Assembly: GCF_000378145.1 (NCBI RefSeq)
Contig: NZ_KB899290.1
Coordinates: forward strand, 40,586 to 104,585
Direction: 5' to 3'
Origin: Saccharibacillus kuerlensis DSM 22868
GTDB taxonomy: Bacteria > Bacillota > Bacilli > Paenibacillales > Paenibacillaceae
DNA length: 64,000 nt
Shown: piece by piece, positions 9,749-17,155 of the stretch
Position numbering within the stretch: position 1 is the stretch's first letter
How the letters are laid out: each line of letters starts with the position of its first letter
Notes under the pieces: model-generated
What the model was told of the DNA's origin: nothing
Databases searched by the model: none
What the model saw: only the letters and a program-made list of their open reading frames with translations
Program-made: the position numbers and the translations under genes

Positions 9749-10424
9749 AACCGTATTCTCCCCTTAACTGGTCGCGCACGACCTGTCCGTTTTCGATCGC
9801 GAGCACCCGCTTGCGCATCGTGTTGACAATTTCTTTGTTATGGGTCGCCATCACGATTGTCGTACCGCGGAAATTGATTTCGTCGAGCAGCTGCATAATT
9901 CCCCACGAAGTCTCCGGATCGAGGTTGCCGGTAGGCTCGTCCGCGACGATGACCGATGGATTGTTGACGATCGCCCGAGCGATCGCAACACGCTGCTGCT
10001 CGCCGCCCGACAGATGCGCAGGCTCACGATTGGCTTTGTTCTTCAACCCGACCAGGTCGAGCACTTCCATAACTCTCTTCTTCATAATCTTTCTCGGCGC
10101 CTCGATCACTTCCATCGCGAACGCGACGTTCTCGTAGGCGGTCAGCTTCGGCAGAAGCCGATAATCTTGGAATATAACGCCGATATTGCGGCGCAGCAGC
10201 GGAATATTGCGCTGCTTAAGCTTCCCAAGGTTAAAACCGTTGACAGAAATTTGTCCCTTGGTCGGCATTTCTTCTCTATAAATCAGCTTCATAAACGTCG
10301 ACTTGCCGGCACCCGAAGGGCCCACGACGTAGACAAATTCACTGCGGTCGATCTGGACTGAAACCCCTTTAAGCGCATGGGTTCCGTTCGGATATGTCTT
10401 CCACACATCCTGCATGTCGATCAC
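9738..10424 (-). CDS. ftsE: Cell division ATP-binding protein FtsE
   Basis: Cytoplasmic ATPase of the FtsEX complex. It has the Walker A GPSGAGKST, the signature LSGGEQQRVAIARA, the Walker B VIVADEPTGNLD and an H-loop histidine in ATHNKEI. The frame is open to a TTG at 10457, but GTG at 10424 is preferred. It has GGGAAG seven bases upstream, gives a 228-residue protein, and begins with a sequence equivalent to (M)IDMQDVWKTYPNG, matching the usual FtsE N-terminus. The gene heads the ftsE-ftsX-M23 unit. Confidence 0.96.
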   Translation of the reverse strand: MIDMQDVWKTYPNGTHALKGVSVQIDRSEFVYVVGPSGAGKSTFMKLIYREEMPTKGQISVNGFNLGKLKQRNIPLLRRNIGVIFQDYRLLPKLTAYENVAFAMEVIEAPRKIMKKRVMEVLDLVGLKNKANREPAHLSGGEQQRVAIARAIVNNPSVIVADEPTGNLDPETSWGIMQLLDEINFRGTTIVMATHNKEIVNTMRKRVLAIENGQVVRDQLRGEYGYEF

Positions 10425-10823
10425 GGTATCACTTCCCGAAATTTGATTTGCAGCCAAGGCGTATTCGCGTCCCCCGCGCGCCTATCGTTCCTTCGTACCG
10501 CCTGCATATCGCGGCCTGTATATCGCAGGGCACAGCCATCGTTCGTCAATCGGCCGTGCAGCCTAAGCTTCCTTCTATATATTCATTGTAACAAATTTGC
10601 ACCTGCATGAGTAGAGACCCGGACTTCTCATAATGCGCAGGACCGAAGGGGGAGGTTTTTCTTATTTATCTTTTCTTGCAAAAAAGCCTCGGACACGCCA
10701 ACAAGCGGCTCCGAAGCTTACGGGGTGCTCCCCCGGCATCCATGCTATAATCCCGGCCGAAATGCCGGTACAAGTATTTGTTCCCAGTATAACCGATTCC
10801 TCCCGCACACGTCTACTTTACCG
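10425..10823. other. Intergenic region between ftsE and the pilus operon end
   Basis: About 399 bases without a supported gene. The left part must contain the promoter of ftsEX; a TACAAT-like element lies near 10590 on the minus strand but has no good -35 match. The right part holds the terminator of the pilus operon (10680-10718). Short plus-strand frames here have no ribosome binding site or recognisable product. Confidence 0.5.
10680..10718 (-). terminator. Intrinsic terminator of the pilB-pilO operon
   Basis: On the minus strand AGCTTCGGA pairs with TCCGAGGCT (one G-T wobble) around a 16-base loop and is followed by six Ts. It lies about 100 bases after the pilO stop. Confidence 0.75.
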
Positions 10824-11468
10824 TCATTGTCCCGAATCGTCGGTTCCTGTATCCGCCGCATCCATTCCCGGCGTAATCTTTGCCGACGTAATCGCACCTG
10901 GCAGATAGCTCGCGCTGAAAGTCACAGTAGCGGAGAGAAGAGAGCCTTTGTATACATAGGGTTTGTTAAGCGTAAACTGCTCAATAGCAGTCAAGCGCGG
11001 CAAATCCTGAATTTCTTTCATCCATGATTTGATCCCTTCATAGCTGCCCTGAATTTTTGCCGTCACATAAACCGACTTGATTTGCTCCGGTGTGCCAACA
11101 TTTGTTTCTGGAGAAACTGTCCCGTCAGCTGATTTTTCGTTCGCAAAAGATGCGTCTACCAGCCTAACATTAGTGGAAAGTCCGACATTGTACAAATCGG
11201 TTACGACCTGCTCCTGATCCGGCCCTTCCGGCAGTCTTTGCGCGATCTGCTCGCTGCTCAGCCCGCCAACTTCCTGATCAGACAGTTCATCGATCTTCCG
11301 CTGAAAAAGGTCGTTTGTCTGCTGTAAAAATGCGATCTCACTATCATTCGACACTTTTTCTTCGGCCTGCGGGCGGATGATCAGCACATAAGGTATCAGC
11401 AAGAGCAGGAACAGCACCGCGATGCCAAGCACCAGCGCCTGACGGTTGTTATGGATTCGTTCCATCAT
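10824..11468 (-). CDS. pilO: Type IV pilus inner-membrane alignment protein PilO
   Basis: 214 residues with a single N-terminal transmembrane helix (about residues 12-31: ALVLGIAVLFLLLLIPYVLI). A short coiled coil (about 35-65) and an alpha/beta ferredoxin-like C-terminal domain (about 85-200, including an LTAIEQFTLNK strand) follow. PilO pairs with PilN to form the alignment subcomplex linking the cytoplasmic PilM ring to the pilus. The ATG overlaps the end of the pilM-pilN fusion by 20 bases and has a strong AGGAGGAG ribosome binding site. Sequence identity in this family is low, so the call depends on topology and position. Confidence 0.82.
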   Translation of the reverse strand: MMERIHNNRQALVLGIAVLFLLLLIPYVLIIRPQAEEKVSNDSEIAFLQQTNDLFQRKIDELSDQEVGGLSSEQIAQRLPEGPDQEQVVTDLYNVGLSTNVRLVDASFANEKSADGTVSPETNVGTPEQIKSVYVTAKIQGSYEGIKSWMKEIQDLPRLTAIEQFTLNKPYVYKGSLLSATVTFSASYLPGAITSAKITPGMDAADTGTDDSGQ

Positions 11469-13122
11469 TGACGCTCTCCTCCTGTGTCATAAGATCCGAT
11501 GATGAAGCATCCGGTGCAACCGCACCGCCGATTGCCCGCACGGAATCCGCATCCATATTCGCGGCTTCTGCCTGTGCGCCTCTTGCGGAAATGCTGTAAA
11601 CAGCCGCATACAATCCACTTCTCGCGGAAAGACTTCCGTTGCCTGTATCTGTCTCCTGCGCAAGACTAGAGATGGAAGCGTCCGTTACGAAAGAAAGAGT
11701 TTTGACTGCACCCAGATAGACTGAAGCATCATCGATTTTGCGTACATTTACCGTTACGTCGATCGTACTGTTCTGCGAATAGGAAATGTCCCGAATAACG
11801 CCTCCTGGCGGAAGTGCGGCATTCAACTGCACAAGAACCGACACTGCATCCATACGCGCCTCTTCCAGTTGGCGAATCAGCATTTCCGGCGAACGTCCGG
11901 CGCCCTGCAGGCTCGCCAATTGGAGCTCCTTAACCTGGTTGTCCGTCTGGAGCTGACTCATTTGAGCGGCTTGGTTTGCGAGATGGCTCTTTTGACTAAA
12001 ATAAAATGTCGTCAATCCTCCAGCAGCCGCTAACCAGATCAACAGCAAAGCCGCCAGCGCGTACGGAAGTATCTTCGCATCTTTATTTTCCCTCGGAAAC
12101 AGATCAATCTGGCTGTTTTTGTCGTCTTTCAACGCAGCACCTACAGCAACGCGGTACTGATTCAACGATGCGTCTTCCTGCTTGCCCGGCACCGCTTCCA
12201 GCTTCAATTCTTCAATAGAAATATCCGCCAGCGCTTGGCGCAGTTCCGCCACAAGCTGACCCCGGCTGATTTCCGCTCCGGTAACGACAAGTTCGTTGAT
12301 CCGTGCTTCGCCATCATGCAGACTGTATTGATAAAAGTTAAGCATACGTGAAATTTCGGCAGTTACTTCCACCATCTGCTCCATCGACAGCTGCTCATCC
12401 CGTATCACCGACTTTTGCGCCAGATACGATTCGGATTCGAACAGCGGAGCTTCTTCTTCCATATCAAGCAAATTGATCGTTCGCATAAACACCGGTTTGC
12501 CGTCACGGAACATATAAACGTCGAGCTGGGCATGTTCCAGATGCACAAGCATCGTATCGGCAAAAGGTTTACCCTGTGCGATCTCCGCCATCCGGCCGAG
12601 TGCCGTCGCCGACACTTCCACGCTCTCTGTCTTGATACCGGACTCATCCAAAATTCCGATATATTCGGCAATCAGTTTTCGCGGCGCCGCGAATACGAGC
12701 ACCCGAGTGACTTCCTCTTCAAGCCCGTTATCCTGAACCTGTGTCTCGATCCCGATCGGAATGAAGTCATATACCGGCTCTTCAAACGGAAGGTGCATAC
12801 CGGTCTCGACTTCAAGAGCTACCAACTGCTGCACCTGCTTCGGCTGGACAGCAGAAATGCTCATTTTGCGAATAATGACCTGGGAAGGCGGCACAGACAG
12901 GGCAACTTGACTCCCTTTCAACCCTTCCTGCTCAACCCACTGACGAATCTGCATACGCAGCTTCTCTTCGTCGGCAATCTGGTTTTCGATAATGGTACCG
13001 GGGTCAAGCGGCAGAAAACTCTGCTTTTCAATCTCCCACGTTTTGTTGTTTTTGAGCTGAATAAAGCGGACGCCGGTCTGTTCGATGGTCAATCCCGCTT
13101 TTTTGCTTCCGATTCCAAACAT
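11449..13122 (-). CDS. pilM: PilM-PilN fusion protein of the type IV pilus
   Basis: 557 residues carrying two normally separate pilus proteins. Residues 1 to about 330 are a PilM actin-like ATPase (start MFGIGSKKAGLTIEQTGVRF, with LSVPPSQVIIRKM and MHLPFEEPVYDFIP). A transmembrane helix near residues 351-372, a coiled coil and a PilN-type domain follow (to about 490, with LNAALPPGGVIRDIS). The C-terminal tail (about 500-557) is Ala/Asp/Ser-rich and probably disordered. The fusion would fix the PilM:PilN ratio and tie the cytoplasmic ring directly to the membrane. No frameshift or internal start is evident at the junction. Confidence 0.85.
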   Translation of the reverse strand: MFGIGSKKAGLTIEQTGVRFIQLKNNKTWEIEKQSFLPLDPGTIIENQIADEEKLRMQIRQWVEQEGLKGSQVALSVPPSQVIIRKMSISAVQPKQVQQLVALEVETGMHLPFEEPVYDFIPIGIETQVQDNGLEEEVTRVLVFAAPRKLIAEYIGILDESGIKTESVEVSATALGRMAEIAQGKPFADTMLVHLEHAQLDVYMFRDGKPVFMRTINLLDMEEEAPLFESESYLAQKSVIRDEQLSMEQMVEVTAEISRMLNFYQYSLHDGEARINELVVTGAEISRGQLVAELRQALADISIEELKLEAVPGKQEDASLNQYRVAVGAALKDDKNSQIDLFPRENKDAKILPYALAALLLIWLAAAGGLTTFYFSQKSHLANQAAQMSQLQTDNQVKELQLASLQGAGRSPEMLIRQLEEARMDAVSVLVQLNAALPPGGVIRDISYSQNSTIDVTVNVRKIDDASVYLGAVKTLSFVTDASISSLAQETDTGNGSLSARSGLYAAVYSISARGAQAEAANMDADSVRAIGGAVAPDASSSDLMTQEESVNDGTNP

Positions 13123-13137
13123 GCCTGGTCGCTCCTC

Positions 13138-13893
13138 CTAACCGATCAGCGAGAAATACCCGCCGATAATCTGCGTTCCGTACAAGTAAGCAATTAGTGT
13201 GCCCAGTGCAAGCCACGGACCGAAAGGAACGGGCTGACGACGCTGCACAATTTTGAAAAAGATAAGCAATATGCCGACGACTGTCCCGAATGCGCAGGCT
13301 AACATAAAAGCAAGCACTGCAGGACCGATGCCAAGCACAAGTCCGCATAATGCAAATAATTTGACGTCTCCCATACCCATGCCGCCTCGGGTGAGCAGTA
13401 CAATCAGCAGAATCAATCCGCCGCCGAATATCCCTCCGAGCGCATAATGCCACCATGGCGCTTCCATAAACATAAATCGAAGCCCAATGAGGATCGGCGC
13501 GAAAAACAAAAGCACTTTATTAGGAATGAGCATATATTTCAAATCCGCAACCGTGACGATGACGCACAAGCTGGCAAGTACAATGCCGATCGCAGCCGCC
13601 CCCGTCAAACCGAAGCGGAGAAACATCCATAGAAAGAGAACCCCGGTCGCCGCCTCAAACAGCGGGTAGATCGGTGAGAATTTGATGCCGCAGTGTCTGC
13701 ATTTGCCTAGTGAAAAAATATAGCTGAATACCGGAACCATGTCTTTGGCACCCAAACGTATACCGCAGTTTCCGCAGCGGGACGGCGGGTGTACGACGGA
13801 TTCGCCGACAGGGACTCTGAGTCCGACAACGTTGAAGAAAGAACCGAATAACAAGCCGATGATGGTGATGTAGGTTGCGATGAAGATCGTCAT
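13138..13893 (-). CDS. pilD: Prepilin peptidase / N-methyltransferase (PilD/ComC)
   Basis: Integral membrane aspartyl protease that cleaves prepilin leaders after the Gly of G-FTLIE and methylates the new N-terminus. The 251-residue protein has an N-terminal methyltransferase loop with two CxxC pairs (CGNC and CRHC, about residues 40-70). The two catalytic aspartates are in VTVADLKYMLIPN and GMGDVK. About eight membrane segments are present. It lies 15 bases upstream of pilM-pilN. It can serve all four prepilin-like substrates found in this window. Confidence 0.95.
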   Translation of the reverse strand: MTIFIATYITIIGLLFGSFFNVVGLRVPVGESVVHPPSRCGNCGIRLGAKDMVPVFSYIFSLGKCRHCGIKFSPIYPLFEAATGVLFLWMFLRFGLTGAAAIGIVLASLCVIVTVADLKYMLIPNKVLLFFAPILIGLRFMFMEAPWWHYALGGIFGGGLILLIVLLTRGGMGMGDVKLFALCGLVLGIGPAVLAFMLACAFGTVVGILLIFFKIVQRRQPVPFGPWLALGTLIAYLYGTQIIGGYFSLIG

Positions 13894-13904
13894 AAGTAGT
13901 AAGG

Positions 13905-14056
13905 GATTGGAATAAGGCGCTGCCGTCTAAAAGGTTGTTCCAATCGCTGTTCCCCTCCAATTTCCTGATGAGATTAGGCAAAGGGAGAAATTGGAGGGTA
14001 AAGGCGACCGCTCCGCTTTTCCACAATCCTTTTAGCCTTCCGCTGGAATTCCAATC
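13905..14056. repeat. 152-bp nested imperfect palindrome (MITE- or REP-like)
   Basis: Three pairs of inverted arms are nested around one centre. The outer pair is GATTGGAAT (13905) with ATTCCAATC (14048-14056). The middle pair is CTAAAAGGTTGT (13927) with ACAATCCTTTTAG (14023). The inner pair is CCCTCCAATTTC (13953) with GAAATTGGAGGG (13987-13998). The pairing runs through most of the 280-base gap between the pilin and pilD genes. It could be a miniature mobile element or a folded RNA that separates high pilin expression from the downstream genes. Confidence 0.7.
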
Positions 14057-14121
14057 TGATGGGTGAAGAGAAAAGATTAAGGGCTTAGAATCTAAAAGAT
14101 TGAAGAATAAGGGATAAAGAG

Positions 14122-14153
14122 AAACCGGAAAAACGGTTGGTTTTTCCGGTTTT
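14122..14153 (-). terminator. Terminator-like hairpin after the major pilin gene
   Basis: AAACCGGAAAAA pairs with TTTTTCCGGTTT around CGGTTGG, about 20 bases after the pilin stop, with a T-rich tail on the minus strand. Partial termination here would make pilin more abundant than the downstream pilD-pilMN-pilO products. Confidence 0.65.
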
Positions 14154-14173
14154 AATTTAACTTTTTATAAAAA

Positions 14174-14692
14174 TTAAGGAGTTGAGTTTTTAGTAGCTTT
14201 GAGCACTTCTTCTGCACTTATTGTTGTTCCGTTTAATGTAACACCAGTGAGAGAACCACTAGTATTAAATGAAGCGTACGTAGTAGCACCATTCAATGCA
14301 ACTTTAGAGCTTGGAAGAACAAGGTTAGAATCAATATAGTTTCTACCTTGAAGCATAGCTAACGTAACTCTTCCTACCGGATCACTAGCACCCGCTCCTT
14401 TTACTGTTCCGAAATTACCATTGTTTTCTCCTACAACATACAATCTGGCAGCGTTATAAATCTGACTTGCTGTCGCCATATCTGCATTGTCACGCGAGTT
14501 ATTGATGATATTACCAATCAAAGGAATCGCAATAACCGCAATGATCGCGATAATAACCAGTACCGCCAAGAGCTCGATCAGGGTGAAGCCTTTTTCTTCT
14601 TTGCCCATTTTTGCCCATACGCGTTTCATAAATGTGGATTTACCGGCTTCTTTTACTTCTACTTCATTGACCATTTCTGCTGTTTGATTCAT
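14174..14692 (-). CDS. pilA: Type IV major pilin (PilA-like)
   Basis: 172 residues with the prepilin motif KG-FTLIELLAVLVIIAIIAVIAIP, giving a mature N-terminal Phe and Glu5. The mature part (about 137 residues) has the N-terminal hydrophobic helix and a small Thr/Gly/Asn-rich globular domain without cysteines. The chosen ATG has GGGAGTG nine bases upstream. This leaves a leader of about 35 residues, far longer than the usual 6-25, though an internal Met gives a 10-residue leader (MKRVWAKMGKEEKG counts 14 to the Gly). It lies between pilC and pilD in the operon and is followed by its own hairpin, as expected for the abundant subunit. Confidence 0.88.
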   Translation of the reverse strand: MNQTAEMVNEVEVKEAGKSTFMKRVWAKMGKEEKGFTLIELLAVLVIIAIIAVIAIPLIGNIINNSRDNADMATASQIYNAARLYVVGENNGNFGTVKGAGASDPVGRVTLAMLQGRNYIDSNLVLPSSKVALNGATTYASFNTSGSLTGVTLNGTTISAEEVLKATKNSTP

Positions 14693-14840
14693 CTTGTTCG
14701 TCACTCCCGTGGTTTGATTTACCGGATTTCACCGGGCCCTGCCTTTTCGACTCCGCTCAGCGGAAATCGGTTCGCGGCGCTTCACATATCTCTGCCGAAT
14801 GCTCGACAAAGCCCTTCATAAAGAGCCGCGCGCTTGCCGA

Positions 14841-16046
14841 TCAGAAACTGCCGTACAGCGTAAACATCGGAAGCATGATCGCCGCCATAATCGTTCCTAC
14901 TACAGCCGCCAAGAACACAATGAGAATCGGTTCCAGCAGCGACTTCAAACGATCTACCGTGTTATCCACGTCCATTTCGTAGAAATCCGCCACCTTGGCA
15001 AGCATGTCGCCCAATGCACCGGTTTCTTCACCAATTGCAATCATCTGAGTCACTAACGGAGGGAAAACCCAGGATTTCTCTAAAGGAGCCGCCAATGAGC
15101 GTCCCTGCCGCAGTGAATCGCCTGCACTGCGAATAACTTGACCGATAACTTTGTTCCCTGCTACGTCTTCAACAATCGTCAGCGATTGAAGTACAGGCAC
15201 GGCACTTGCATATAATGAAGAAAAAGTACGACTGAACTGAGCAATTGAGCTTTTCTGATTCAACTTGCCGAAGACCGGAATTCTAAGTTTCATGTAATCA
15301 ATCCAGTAAGCTCCCTGCTCGGTTCTTTTGGCAATGAAGAACGCAATAACGAGAACCAAAATTCCCAATCCCCACAAATACCAGTAGTTCTGAATGCTGC
15401 TGCTGAGCGCCAGTACCGCTATTGTGATCGCAGGCAGTTCCGCCTCAAACGAATCGAACATGGTGATAAACTGCGGCACAATTGCCCACAACAGATATAC
15501 TGTCGACACAATTGCCAAGATTGCTACCGTAGCCGGATAAGTCAGTGCCGACTTCACTTTTTCGCGAGTCGAGTGCTGCTTTTCGAAAAAGACGGCCAGA
15601 CGCTCCAGCGTGCCTTCGAGATCTCCCGTCTCTTCTCCCGCCCGCACCATACTTACGAACAGGGACGGAAAGATTCGCTTGTGCTCCTGCACGGCTTGAG
15701 AGAACGGAATCCCCTTCAACAGGCTGGAAGCGACCTGGATCAGAGCACCTTTGAGCGCTTTGCTCTCGGTCTGTCCCGCCAGAATCGTCGTCGCGTCTAC
15801 AATCGTGATACCGGCGCGAATCAGTGTGGCGAACTGGCGGCAGTAGATAATGAAGTGAATCGATTTGACCGGATTGCCGATGTAGATTTCTTTGGATAAT
15901 ACGGTGTTATTTTTCTCGACAAGCGAGAAGACTTTCAGTCCGCGTTTGCGAAGTTCGTCCATCGCAGAGGCTTTGTCGCTCGCATTCATCTTGCCTTTGA
16001 GCCGCTTACCGCTGCCGGTTCGCACCTGATATTCAAACTGCGGCAT
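14841..16046 (-). CDS. pilC: Type IV pilus inner-membrane platform protein PilC
   Basis: 401 residues with the duplicated T2SSF domain. An N-terminal cytoplasmic segment (KRLKGKMNASDKASAMDELR) is followed by two repeats of about 130 residues, each with a cytosolic helical bundle (FATLIRAGITIVDA and FSRTFSSLYASAVPVLQSLT) and membrane helices. PilC couples the PilB and PilT motors to pilin addition and removal. Its ATG overlaps the pilT stop by one base (TGATG), showing translational coupling. Confidence 0.95.
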   Translation of the reverse strand: MPQFEYQVRTGSGKRLKGKMNASDKASAMDELRKRGLKVFSLVEKNNTVLSKEIYIGNPVKSIHFIIYCRQFATLIRAGITIVDATTILAGQTESKALKGALIQVASSLLKGIPFSQAVQEHKRIFPSLFVSMVRAGEETGDLEGTLERLAVFFEKQHSTREKVKSALTYPATVAILAIVSTVYLLWAIVPQFITMFDSFEAELPAITIAVLALSSSIQNYWYLWGLGILVLVIAFFIAKRTEQGAYWIDYMKLRIPVFGKLNQKSSIAQFSRTFSSLYASAVPVLQSLTIVEDVAGNKVIGQVIRSAGDSLRQGRSLAAPLEKSWVFPPLVTQMIAIGEETGALGDMLAKVADFYEMDVDNTVDRLKSLLEPILIVFLAAVVGTIMAAIMLPMFTLYGSF

Positions 16047-17095
16047 CAGGCGGTCACCTCCGTCATGTATTCCTTGGCTGCCACCGGATCAATGATTCCG
16101 CGCTGTAAGTGCTCGCGGATATTCATTTCCAGCGTATGCATGCCGAGCGCCCTGCCCGTCTGCATCACACTGCGGATCTGATGAATCTTCTCCGAACGGA
16201 TCAGATTGGCGACAGCCGGCGTGTTAACCAGCACTTCGGTCGCGCACGTCCGCCCCTGTCCGCCTCGATTGGGCAGCAGCCGCTGAGAAATGACCGCGGT
16301 CAGCACAGAAGCTAACTGAGTGCGTACCTGCGGCTGTTGATGTCCCGGAAAAGCGTCGATGATTCGATCGATCGTCTTCGGCGCGTCCGTCGTATGCAGC
16401 GTCGCAAGCACCAGGTGACCGGTCTCGGCTGCCGTAATGGCTGCCGAAATCGTCTCCAAATCGCGCATTTCTCCGACCAGTATGACGTCCGGGTCCTGCC
16501 GGAGCGCAGCTCGCAGTCCGTCTGCAAAACTTGCGGTGTCCAATCCGACTTCCCGCTGATGCACCAATGACTTGCGGTGCTCATGCATAAACTCGATCGG
16601 ATCTTCCAGCGTGACGATATGCTTGCTGGTCTTGGTATTGATATCGTGAATCATTGCAGCAAGCGTTGAAGATTTGCCGCTGCCGGTCGGACCTGTTACG
16701 AGAATCAGCCCCTGCGGCCGGTGAGCCAGCGCTGCCAGTGCTGCTGGCAGGCCGAGCTGTTCCATCGTCGGAATTCGTTCCGGAATGGCACGAGCCGAGA
16801 TTGCTGCATAACCTTTTTGCCGGTACACATTGATTCGGAAGCGGTCTGCACCCGGAAGGGCGCAGGCAAAATCGATCTCGCCCATGCTCCGGAAACGACT
16901 CATTCGTTCCTCGCCGAGCAGCGCCGCAGCCATCTCTTCTGCTTCCGCTGCCAGAACCGGTTCTCCGGCTGCTGGCATCAGCGCGCCGTGAATGCGTATA
17001 CTCGGCGGCGCACCGACTGCGATATGCAGATCCGATGCTCCCCTTGCATGCATTTCGCGCAGCAGCTCTTCGATTGTCCGCTTCTGTTCGCTCAT
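16046..17095 (-). CDS. pilT: Type IV pilus retraction ATPase PilT
   Basis: 349 residues. A PAS-like N-terminal domain is followed by a RecA-like core with Walker A GPTGSGKSS, an Asp box (VTLEDPIEF), Walker B (VILVGEMRD) and a His box (HLVLATLHT). The C-terminal VANLIRSEKIHQI resembles the AIRNLIRE retraction motif of PilT. A dedicated retraction motor points to dynamic, twitching-type pili rather than a simple competence pseudopilus. GGAGGAG lies nine bases before the ATG. Confidence 0.95.
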   Translation of the reverse strand: MSEQKRTIEELLREMHARGASDLHIAVGAPPSIRIHGALMPAAGEPVLAAEAEEMAAALLGEERMSRFRSMGEIDFACALPGADRFRINVYRQKGYAAISARAIPERIPTMEQLGLPAALAALAHRPQGLILVTGPTGSGKSSTLAAMIHDINTKTSKHIVTLEDPIEFMHEHRKSLVHQREVGLDTASFADGLRAALRQDPDVILVGEMRDLETISAAITAAETGHLVLATLHTTDAPKTIDRIIDAFPGHQQPQVRTQLASVLTAVISQRLLPNRGGQGRTCATEVLVNTPAVANLIRSEKIHQIRSVMQTGRALGMHTLEMNIREHLQRGIIDPVAAKEYMTEVTA

Positions 17096-17155
17096 CTTCT
17101 GCAGCTCCTCCGCCGTTCATTTAGAACTTGTATCTTCAACGTTGACTCCGGCACT

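Noticed and set aside
10187..10196. GCCGATAT octamer inside ftsE, and similar octamers in argJ and prfB, as sigma-D promoters
   Set aside because: They lie inside coding sequence in the wrong orientation for any gene start and have no TAAA at proper spacing.
10457..10457. TTG at 10457 as ftsE start
   Set aside because: GTG at 10424 has the ribosome binding site and gives the conserved 228-residue protein.
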